In this document: positions 37,888 to 47,964 of the stretch, piece by piece
Layout of the letters: every line of letters begins with the position of its first letter
Numbering within the stretch: position 1 is the first letter of the stretch
From: Nectonema munidae
Taxonomy: Eukaryota > Nematomorpha > Nectonematoida > Nectonematidae
Direction of reading: 5' to 3'
Length of the DNA: 64,000 nt
Assembly: GCA_030549495.1 (NCBI GenBank)
Contig: JAUIRK010000971.1
Span: 62,001 to 126,000, forward strand
Notes under the pieces: model-generated
Seen by the model: only the letters and a program-made list of their open reading frames with translations
What the model was told of the DNA's origin: nothing
Databases searched by the model: none
Program-made: the position numbers and the translations under genes

Positions 37888-38266
37888 TTAACAAATTGAT
37901 TGAAAAATTATTAAATTAATATCTTAATTATAAATTTTTTGATGAAATTTATATTGATTAGAAAATTATTTAAAACTAAAAATTTTGATTTATCAAAATT
38001 ATCTATCTTATAAATCATTTTGATTATAAGAGATATAATCATTTAGATAATTTAATCGAATAGAGTGTATGTTTATTCTCCATTATCAGAGAAAAATATG
38101 ATTAAAAAAATATTGAATCATACCCATGTTGAGAATATTTTTACATAAACAAAACAGAATATCTTACATTATGAAGTTGAGGATATACCTGAAATCTAAG
38201 TGAAACTAAGATCTAAGTTTTTTATCCAAAGGCATGCAAAAATTTGTGCAAAGGGTAAGAACATGC

Positions 38267-40345
38267 TTAAAAAATAAATTTACCATTTTGATCTTCATCT
38301 GGCTTTCTTTTCATTTTATACGATACAGTCTTACTTGTTCTTATACGTTTTCTCTGACCTAGTTTTTTTGCTACATTTGTTTTAAAAGGCACTAAAAGCT
38401 CATCTCCCCTTGAAATTATGTCACTTTTCCTTTTTGTTAAGTTTTTAACTGGATGATTATCATCGATTCCATATTTTGAAGATGAAATATAATCAATTTG
38501 CCCACTAAGAGATAGATCTATTTGTTTTTTGGTCTCTTTCAACTTCCTTTTCTAGCATTTCGATCATTTCTGACAGTCTTTTATTTTTCCAATTAATATT
38601 CAATTTAAAAATGCGATTTTTACTTTGAGAAATATTATTTTTCCACATTAATGGAATATCATATTTCATTCTTGGTAATACAACGTGAATTTTGATTATT
38701 TGGATTAAGTTTTTCAAATAAGAATCAAAATTATTACTGAATTTATTATTGATAAGATTGACTAAATAATTAAATTCTGATAAAGATTTTGAACAAATTA
38801 AACCTTTTTTTTAGAAAATAATAAATTATTTAAAACTTTGAATTCATTATTTTTCAAATTTTGATGCTTTTTGTTATGGAAACCAAATTTTCTTTTAGAT
38901 GCCTAGTACAAAAAATTAGTGTTAGGTCAAAGAATGTATGTTTAAGTCCTTTAACAAATGCTTTTTCTTGATCGCAACCTATAATTAAGGGATAGTCTAT
39001 GAGTTTTGTTTTTATATTATTGAAAAAATGAGAATATGTCTCAAAACTTCAATCATAGTGTAGGAAAAGTGGCCCAAGAATGATAGGATTTGTGTTTTTA
39101 CCTTTTCTTGAAACACAAAGAAGGTCAAGTAAAGAGGACTTAAATGAAAAGTTCTGTCTATTCCGATAATGTAATTATTTTTAATAGCCATGTTTAGATG
39201 GTTTATTTGAGTAGTATAAAGGATGAATGTAGGAGTGTTGGAAGAATAACAAGATTGTATAAATCGATCGCCCTTATGAATTGAGTTGAGTAAAAAAAGA
39301 ATGTCGTCAGAGAGGTTATTTTTATAAGCGTTATTTGTGAGGGAAAATTTCAAATTTTCTATGTATTTTGAGTCTCTGGGGAGAAATTTAATAGTGAGTA
39401 AGTAATTAGTGTAAATGTTTCTTGAAGTTTCACCTTGGTGAATTTGTTGTTTAATGAAGTTTTTAACTTGGAAGGGTGTTTTAAAATAAGGACATGTGTT
39501 TGTTTTCGAATTACCATGTGATAGTGGAACTGAAAAAGACCCGATATATTCATATGTGATTAAATTTAGTAGCTTTTTTAGGAAATGTTTCAAAATATGA
39601 AATTCTTCTTTTAAAGTTACTGTTGTTTTTTAAAAAAGAGTAATATTTCTTTAAAATAAATCCTTTGCTTAAGTTAGATTTTTTTCAATTTAACTAGCTC
39701 GTTATCATTACTTAGTATATAATTGTATTTTTGCAATGTATTTGAAGACCAGGCTCCACAATCATCGATATATAAATTTCTTTCTTTTTCAGGCATTTTT
39801 AATAGAAAACATATATTTTTCTTGAACCCTTTAGGAACTTCTTTGAAGAACGATTTATGTGCAAATGATATAAAATCAAAACATTCTTTCAATTTCAAAA
39901 ATGTAGCATTTAGTCCGTTGAATGATGAGCTAAGAGTAAAATGAGAAAAATAATCATGATAATTTTTTATGGCAATTAAATTATTATTCGTTTTACTATC
40001 TTCAATAGGAGATAAATGATCCACATCTAAATATCTGGGTTTATCCAAAAAGCTTATATGGTGAGATTCATCAACCATGGCAACAAAATGATTTGCAATG
40101 TTTTTACCATTTAGAGAAAATTCGTGCATGAAAATAAAATACGTAATGGAATATTTTTTTTACAATTGGAGTTGAGTGGTGATATTATTCGATTTAGAAC
40201 ATATGCGGTATTATCATTTGAATAAGGTGGAAAGATAAGTTCTATATGAATATTAAGAGCTGTTGACATGTCACATATGGTAAAAAGATTTGACCAAGCC
40301 CCAAAAATTAAAACATTCTCTTTTCGCTAAAATAAAATTTGAGCG
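38267..40345 (-). pseudogene. MULE-like transposase relic
   Basis: Minus-strand open stretches read FGAWSNLFTICDMSTALN near 40300 (a block I associate with transposase-derived proteins having a vertnin-like N region), then YIDDCGAWSS near 39755, NNYIIGIDRTFHLSPLYL near 39150 (resembling the first DDE aspartate region of MULE transposases), and DYPLIIGCDQEKAFVKGL near 38975 (second aspartate region), then a basic tail to 38267. At least four frame changes or stops separate these. Family placement as MULE-like is inferred from motif order. It sits between the inverted copies A and B of the TTAA element. Confidence 0.5.
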
Positions 40346-40420
40346 TACCGTTCCCACAATTATAAACTTTTTTTCACCAATTGGATTTGATCATGTGACT
40401 TTCCTGTATTCCATGCGTAC

Positions 40421-40670
40421 TTAGTTTTGTTCACATAAAACCAAAACTTTGAGGCTATATTTTGCTGGCTTAGAAGGAATATATTGTTTTATTGGACATC
40501 GCCCACGAAAAGATAAAAGTTGTTCACCTATCGTTATATTTTCGTAAGGTTTAAGAAGAGTTTGCAAATTTCTTACCCACTTTTCCCATAATTTTATGAT
40601 TGAAGCAAAATTGTGTTTAGCACGACGTTCATTTCTATCCTTTTTGTCATCGAAGCGCAGCACGATGAAA
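40421..40670 (-). pseudogene. piggyBac transposase relic 4
   Basis: An 80-residue open stretch starts LRFDDKKDRNERRAKHNF and contains TIGEQLLSFRGRCPIKQY followed by PSKPAKYSLKV. These match the piggyBac core LRFDDKxTRxxRR and TIDEQLxxFRGRCPFRQYIPSKPAKYGIK. Glycine replaces the first catalytic aspartate (TIGEQ for TIDEQ), and everything downstream is lost. Confidence 0.7.
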
Positions 40671-41573
40671 AATTAAAACAAGAATTAAATTGATCCATAA
40701 TATTTGAAATAAACTTTTTAACAAATTTTGTTACTTCAACTTAACCATGAATAATATTTTCAGCTCTAAATTTACCTTGAGATAATAATTTACTTTGTCA
40801 ACTTTCGATTGAATGATTTAATCTGGAGCACAGGTCCCTCCTATATAGGTCTATTGTTCCAATATAATGAAAAAACTCACCCTCATTGTTGCCTGTTATG
40901 ATTCATCTTTACAAAAGTCTTTTTTACTTCAGGCATAATTCTCCAACCACACACCAATGCCTTTATCTTTAATTTTGTCTTTAGTTATCCACAATAAAAT
41001 ATCTTGAGTTGTCTTCTTTATTCTCTATCAAATTCTATTAGATTATAATTTAATGTATTATTCATTAATTTATATTAATGGATTGATTTTTGCAAATAAA
41101 ACAATTGTTTAAATTATAAGAGAAGTATTTAGTTCTCAAAATATATTTTTTTGATATCTTGTTGCTCAAGAATTCAATTTTTCTTCAATAATATCAATAA
41201 AACCTTTCTATCATTTGGGAACCGCTTTTTAATTTTATTATCGCCTTTTTGTACTTTTTATTTTTCAAATGAATAGAGAAGTGAGTAAATTCAGAGAGAA
41301 TTTCTAATGAAAACATTGTAGTGGCCAGTATCTGTTTAACAGATAATTTATTTATTTCTTACTTCTGAATTACCCATGTTAATGAATTTTACAGTATCGT
41401 TTTCTTTAAGAAGTTGTAATTTATTACTACTTGAGACCCATATTAAATTGTCATAATTTATTTAGATTGAATAAAAGAATGGAGTAAAGCAACTTAGATT
41501 TAACCGTTAGGGTATTTTTATATTATAAATTCTAATACGATATCAAGTGTATTACAGTCTGAACATATAAATT

Positions 41574-41690
41574 TGTCGGCAAATCGTCTAGTGGTAAAAG
41601 CTTCCCGATTCAGATGTGATTTCTCTTACCATCTGTTCAGCTATAGAAGTTTACTTTTCCCTCTCATGCTATACCGACAACTAAAAAATA
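41574..41690 (+). repeat. tRNA-derived SINE, family A, decayed
   Basis: Contains CGTCTAGTGGTAAAAGC (A-box region), then TTACCATCTGTTCAGCTATAG and a tail GCTATACCGACAACTAA as in other family A members; the B-box is lost. Confidence 0.45.
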
Positions 41691-41884
41691 TATATAATTC
41701 TAAAATATAGATATATCTTTAATAATTTTATTAAAATTCATTTTTAATGGATAATTATATTCTTAATTTTGAATTATTTAGCACACAATAATTTCAAAAT
41801 AATAGATTTTGTATTATTGGAAATAAATTTTTTGGTATTAATTTAGTTATACTTTTTAAAATGGTGCGCTAAAAATTGGAAATT

Positions 41885-42450
41885 TACTCATTTTAGTGTG
41901 ACCCCCATCTCTTTATATTTTTTTAAAGGTTTTACGCCAAGATATGTTGACGCTAAGCTAACCACGTTATTATCCATACAAGTTATAAATATGATTTTTG
42001 AGAGCTTATGATATCTGAAGTTGTAACTCCCCTTTCTTTTTTAAACATTTTTTTGTTAAGTATTAGACGCTTTTGCGTTCGATCACTTTTTATAACACTT
42101 GTTGCATGAACCCTTTTTTTTGTAGAATTTACTGTAAATGTAAAGAACAAAAATAATTATCCATTACAATATAATAGTTGCTTTTTGGTAGAAGATTAGC
42201 AATTTTGATAACTACACTTCCTCCTATGCTAAGATTTTTATCCTATTCTTCTACCTTACCCGCATACAGTAAAATTGAAACAATGTACCCATCTGAAGTG
42301 CACATTGTCCATGTTTTATGCCCAAACATTATAGGTTTTCTTTTCATCAATTGCTTTGAAGTATGTTTCCCATAATATTCTATCATAGATTCGTCTATGC
42401 TATTCCTTTTTACTTTGGGTATATCTTAAAAATCAAACATTTATTTGTTT
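41885..42450 (-). pseudogene. piggyBac transposase relic 5
   Basis: Minus-strand segments SIDESMIEYYGKHTSKQ, MKRKPIMFGHKTWTMC and SDGYIVSILLYAGK (42410-42230) are followed by LSIGGSVVIKIANLLP and YYIVMDNYFCSLHL, matching the piggyBac order from SIDESM through KPIRFGYK to FFDNYFTS. Several stops interrupt it. It is a different lineage from relic 4, having SIDESM rather than TIDEQL. Confidence 0.65.
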
Positions 42451-42845
42451 GTATAAGGATTTTATTTTGTACAATCTATCACTTAATGTCAAACTCATGT
42501 TGTCAGCTAGGTGAAAATAACTAAGAATTTTTTGAAAATGATAACGACAAAAGGCTTTTAATATATCTATATTATATGTATATCTTCTTTTTGTTTCTAA
42601 AACTTTCTGGTTCTACACACCAGATTATAACCACTTATCATTAGAATACTGAAAAAAAGTTTCACAGACAAATCAATACTCTCTGATATAGATCAGAATG
42701 TGAACATTTGTTTTACTACTTTTCTGTTAGTTTGCTCTACCAAGAAAAAGTGTTTACATGCGTGCAGAGGATGAAATCTTCCTAAGCGAGAAGAAACATG
42801 TACTGACATCAATGCTTACAGAACCAAAGTGCTAGCTTAAACAGA

Positions 42846-43490
42846 CATATTTTCAGAGTTGAATTTGCTGAATAGGTCCAGGCAAGGAAAAGATGAGACT
42901 ATAATCTCTGTGTCAGAAAAGTTTAAGGCTTTCAAAACAAACCTAATGCTGTGGAAAGGAAGAATTGAACTAGCAAAAACAGTGTCCTTTCCACTAAACA
43001 TTTTCTGGAAGATGAAAAAGACGCCTCAGTTCTGGCCGTAAATTATCATTGTTGAGCACCTTGAGAAATTGAGTGATGAGTTTGACAGATACATTTCGGA
43101 TGGAGAGCTGCATGAGAAATACAGATGTTTGCGAAGACTCTTCGATATCCAAGCCGATGATATTTCAGAAGAAGAGTCTTCTATCCAAAATAAAGGAGCT
43201 CATAGAGATCCAGCATACCGAAATTCTTTGTTTTAACTTTCAGCGACAAACTCTAAGTGTGTTCAGGACTGATGTGAAAAAAAGAAACCAGTCCTTAGAT
43301 TCGAGGCTGTGAAAGTGATATTGACTTTCGCTACAACCTATTTGTGTGAATCACGATTTGCAGCTCTGACTGCCATCAAAAATAAAAGCTAAGGTTGAAG
43401 CTCTGGCTGCAACTGAAACATGATTTGAGGGTAGGACTTTTCAAGACTGAACCAATAATAGAGAAACTTGGCAACATAGGCTCCAATTAA
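42846..43490 (+). pseudogene. hAT transposase relic (ZBED5/SCAND3-like C-terminal part)
   Basis: Plus-strand segments are NRSRQGKDETIISVSEKFKA near 42866, KAFKTNLMLWKGRIE near 42932, and TTYLCESRFAALTAIKNKS near 43335. These are hallmark blocks of the C-terminal half of this hAT group (LNxxLQGKxxxI, FxxKLxLWxxRL, TTYLCExxFSALTxIKxK). Frame changes separate them and no ends are visible. Confidence 0.65.
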
Positions 43491-43798
43491 AATTAATTTA
43501 GGATTTCATATAAAAAATATATACCTTTAGCTTGTTTTTTAAAGAATGTGACATAATATTATTCTAGAAGTTGTTGTTTAAATTAATGTCAAGTTTTAAA
43601 ATTCATAATGTTGTCAATATAATAAAATTTAATGATGATAGTTTTTATCCTTTACAATCTTAAAGTACTCTTTTACAGCTATATTCATTACAATTGTCGT
43701 CCCTTACTTTTAGAGCCAGTTAATCATATATAGTTTTAATAAAATATATGCAACTAAATTAGTGGGATCGTGTCATATTTAGAAATGTCATTTCTCCA

Positions 43799-43990
43799 CA
43801 GAGGGAACAACTGCTCTAGTTGAAAAAGAAAAAATTTTGCTGCCACCATTGTACATTAAGTTAGGTTTAATGAAGCAATCCGTAAGTCCTTGAAATGAGT
43901 AGTATATCAGTATAAGGAAACAAAGTTTCCTTAATTGATTGATGCAAAAATAAAGAAGGAACTTTTATTGGGACTCAAATACGCACTGAA
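43799..43990 (+). pseudogene. Second fragment of the 13-kb transposon-associated ORF family
   Basis: ILLPPLYIKLGLMKQS near 43840 and SLIDAKIKKELLLGL near 43930 correspond to IIFPPLHIKVCFMKQF and LSIEKIKASVFDGPQ of the copy at 13015-14420. It abuts the broken inner end of inverted copy B. Confidence 0.55.
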
Positions 43991-46900
43991 TTATATCCCC
44001 ACAAATTTCGTAACTTTTCCTAAAATTGCTAGCTACATCTTTTGTTACCATTTTCTTGATAGTTAAATGACCCACTCATGTCAAAAACTGTCAATCAAAA
44101 TCAAAATGAACATTTCTCAAGAAAATTTTGACATTATCTGTACTTAACCTTATAACGTATGGTCTATGTTATATAATACTTTGAAAATTTATAATTATAT
44201 ATAGTTTTGAATGCAAAAACACTTTATATATTTAATTTTTTGAATGATCATGGCTACTTTTTAGAAAATGTGAATCAAAATTTAGATTGATCAGAAATTA
44301 TTTTATGTAAAATTTGAAGGAATGTTTTTGGAGAAATTTTTTAGAAGTAAACAAATTTGATTGAAACTTATATGTATTTTCACATCCTGAATGTAAAAAA
44401 TGAGTTTAGAAATGAAATCAGCATGGCCAATTTATTATTTAAACATATATTTTATGTAAAATTTGAAGGAATATTTTATTAGTGAAACTTCGATATCTCG
44501 AACATGTGATATCTCGAAGTATCGGTTATCTCGAAGTTCTTTTATGGAACGAACTTTTTTCCCTATACATTAAATGTAAATAAGTTTGGATATATCGAAC
44601 TCTGATATCTTGAATAACCCGGATATCTTGAAGCATTTAATTGTTACAAGCATCAAATTTATTATGTTTATCTCGAACTTTTTACATACGTAAATAATCA
44701 TTTAAAACAAAACACCAAATAATAAAAAATAAATGTTCTAGCAATATTGTAGCAATACATCAGTGACCCTTTCCCTCTCCCCTCCACCTAATGTTTTCCT
44801 AGGGGGCAAAAACGCATTTTGCTCCTCTCCCCCTTCTCCCCAATAAATTTCAGTGTTTAAAATTTATTTATGCAACAATTGTTGCCATATTTTTTCTTCA
44901 ATAAAATAAGTTTGTAATGAAAATCTTAATGAAACTAATATGTCAAAATCATCAAAGCTGCTTAGAGAAGTGATGTAAAACTAGGCATACGATGTGTGAT
45001 GATCATAGATTTTCATAGTTCTTTATGCCTTCATCAAATCATCTACCATTTTTTGGACTTTGTGTCTCTTTGAGTCCGAATTACTGACGTTGATTTAAAA
45101 TAAAATGCACTTTAAAAAGATATCAGGATCTGCTTATTTTAGCAGAGTTACTTTAGATCTAACAAGCAGACAAAAAACATACCGGTCGATACTTATTTTT
45201 CAAAAAATGGACTTGATAATAGTTTTTCTTGATATTTTGGATATCTCGAACACCTGGATATCTCGAAGTTTTTGTTTGGTCCCTTCAAATTCGAGATAAC
45301 GATGTTTTACTGTATATGTGTTAAACTAAATAGGCCATGCTGGTTTCATTTCTAGACTTTTTACATTTAGTATTAGAAAATACATATAAATGTTAATCAA
45401 ATTTGCAGTTTACTTCTAAAAATTGTCTCCAAAAAAACATTATTTCAAATTTTACATAAAATATATGTTTTTATACCAAATCGGTCATGCTGGTTACATT
45501 TCTGAACTCAGTTTTCACATTTAGAGGTTTTAAAATATCTGTCAGTGTCAATCAAATTTGCGGTTTACTTCTAAAGACTGTCTCCAAAAATATTCTCTCT
45601 AATTTTAAATTAAATATATGTTTTTATACCAAATCAACCATGCTAGTTTTATTTCTAAAATCAGTTTTTGTATTTAGAGATTATAAAATGTTTGAAAGTG
45701 TCAATCAAATGTTCGATTTACGTCTAATAGCTACAGAAATATTTTTAAAATTTAAATAAAATATCTGTTTTTATACCAAATGGAAGATGCTGTTTTCATT
45801 TTTTACTTAGCTTTGGCATTTATGGTTTTAAAATATTTGAAAGCTTCAATCAGATTCACGTTTTACTTCTAGATAGTGTCTCCAAAATTATTAAAAAAAA
45901 ATCTCTTTCAAATAAAATATCTGTATTTATACCAAATCGACAAAGCTTATTTTATTTCTGTACTCTATTTTGGCTAATACGGTTAAAAAATATCTGTAAA
46001 TGGCAATTGAATTAGTGATATATGCCCGAAAATCAGTTCTATAAAATTTTTTCAAAAAATCGTTATATTATAAAAATATATTTTTTTGTATTTTGACTTT
46101 AAAAACTTTCTTCAATCATCTTGAGTAAGAAATATTTATTTAAAAAAAAAACGTATTATAAAATATTTTGAAGATTAGTATAATAGAAGGAAGTAACCTG
46201 AAAACTAATTGAAAATAGAACTTGTGATCAAAAGAAATAATTAAAAAAAAATATGTATCTTGACCAAATGGAAAATCTACCATGTTCTAATGAACTAGTA
46301 AGTGATGTAATGATGTAATATTGTGTGCTTTAAAAAAGATTTTGACTGTACAAAAAGTTCCTCTTTTACAAATGAAAAATCCCTAAATCTATAGCTTATC
46401 ATCTAGAATCACAATTATCATTTAACTAGAGGTGTAGGAATTTTGAAAATTTAGAAAAGTCAGAGTTATCAGAAATGGCACAGATGCGAATATGAGAATA
46501 TGTGATTTAAATTGAATGTGCCCATCGTTTTCCTTTTGTGTGAAAGAGAGAATCTTTTAGATGAAGAAGGTGGACAACTTTTTGTAATTGAACAATTAAC
46601 ATAATGAATAATTCATCAGAAAAAACCTTTGAACTGGGATTTGTTGGCAAATATTCAGATTCAATATATCTTCATATCATTTCATAATAAAATACACGAT
46701 ACTGATAAAAAAAAAAGTCTAAGATCATCAAGATGATTCTTTAATCAGAATGCTTTGAAAGACGAAAAAATCTATTTAAAATAAATCCTTAAAAAAATTT
46801 TCAAACACACATTGAAGAAAATAAATTTCTAATGAAAAAAGAGCTACCAAGAATAGATCATCATAGAATGAATAGTAAAATTACGTAGTGTAAAGTATAG

Positions 46901-47321
46901 AAGATATGAGGTAAAGACTATTAGCCGATAACAAATTTGTAGCCAAAATGATGAAGGTCCTATCAAGATACCTAATTTGCTGAAAAATGTGAGTGAATTA
47001 AACACCTAAAGCAAAATTATTTTCATAAAAAATGAATATCACCATTGAATTCAGCATGCTTGAAAATAGGTTTATGTGTGTAAAAGACATTATATAATTA
47101 TTTAAATAAAAATTTTATTTTGAGATGAGCTGTAAAATATTAACCATTTTTTTTACAGGTTTGATTGATTTTGATAAAAAAAAAGTACATCACCACTGAA
47201 TTCAGCATAGTTGAAAAATATATATAACATTAAAAATATATATATAAATCTTAGAAAAATAGGTACTTTACGCCCCCCCCCCAGCACTTAAGCTGACAAA
47301 TTTAGTCCAGCACTAATAGGA
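43985..47321. mobile_element. Inverted, partly truncated copy B of the TTAA element
   Basis: Reading forward it is the reverse complement of element A. It starts with TTTCCTAAAATTGCTAGCTA (A has the inverse near 37780), continues through the GTAAAATTTGAAGG repeats and the ACCACTGAATTCAGC repeats (two copies here against seven in A), and ends CCAGCACTAATAGGA before TTAA at 47322-47325. Its inner end lacks the terminal G-run and TTAA seen in A. A pogo-like MITE (44479-45312) is inserted in it, and about 46030-47030 has no match in A. Confidence 0.65.
44479..45312. mobile_element. pogo/Tigger-like non-autonomous element in copy B
   Basis: Left end TTAGTGAAACTTCGATATCT and right end (inverted) CAGTAAAACATCGTTATCTC, flanked by TA. 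Subterminal TATCTCGAA phrases recur at both ends. No intact transposase; a faint reverse-strand resemblance to Tigger C-terminal sequence near 45050 is uncertain. Confidence 0.6.
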
Positions 47322-47343
47322 TTAAAGTTGTTTGTAAAGAAAT

Positions 47344-47425
47344 ACTTGCGGTAAACAGAAGAATAAAATTGTGACTTTTGTAAATGATTTAATTAAAACC
47401 TATCATATGCTTGGATGCAATATGT
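47344..47425. repeat. 82-bp segment duplicated at 50606-50687
   Basis: The sequence from ACTTGCGGTAAACAGAAG to CAATATGT recurs at 50606-50687 with one mismatch (GGATGC versus GGACGC). This copy has no flanking direct repeat and is probably the donor. The surrounding open frame 47393-47662 (minus) is unrecognised. Confidence 0.8.
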
Positions 47426-47854
47426 CACTAAATGTTCATTTTTTGCATTCCCATCTTGATATTTTTCCATGAAGTGACGAACTTGGCGAAAGATTTCATC
47501 AATATATAAGCAAAATAGGAGAAAGATACTAAGGAGAATGGAGTTCTGCAATGTTAGCCGAGTACTGTTGGAATTTACAGCGAGAGGAACCCAAGGCCCA
47601 ACACAAAAGGAGAAATATATTATTCTAATAAATTTTATCAAAATTTTCGGCCAATGTAACATTCATAATTTAATACAAAATTTTTCACTACTTATTTATC
47701 ATCGAATATTATAGTAGGGCAAGAATTTTTAGTTAATAAATGTCTGAAATGAAGATATATATTTAACTCATCGAAAAAAAATTAAGGGTAATATAAAAAT
47801 TTGAATTGAAGATTTGAGTTTATCATACTTTATTTTCTAAGTTTATCATATAAT

Positions 47855-47964
47855 CTAGTTTGCATAATAAAAAAAATGAAATTCTGTTGTAGTGTGAAAC
47901 ATTTGCTTGTGGAACAACTTTTCACCAACCTTAAATTCATTTTTTTCCTTTTTGCTTTGCTTTA
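47855..47964 (-). CDS. Possible terminal exon of the Ig gene
   Basis: After the seventh repeat the donor gtaaat is followed 44 bases later by tttatag and a frame compatible with phase 1 (KQSKKEKNEFKVGEKLF) ending in TAG at 47855. The short intron matches those of the array. With no homology this is tentative; the true next exon may be elsewhere. Confidence 0.3.

Noticed and set aside
47393-47662. 89-codon minus frame (GPWVPLAVNSNSTRL...) as a possible Ig-gene exon
   Set aside because: No phase 1 acceptor in place, hydrophobic and unlike the other exons; part overlaps the segment duplicated at 50.6 kb.
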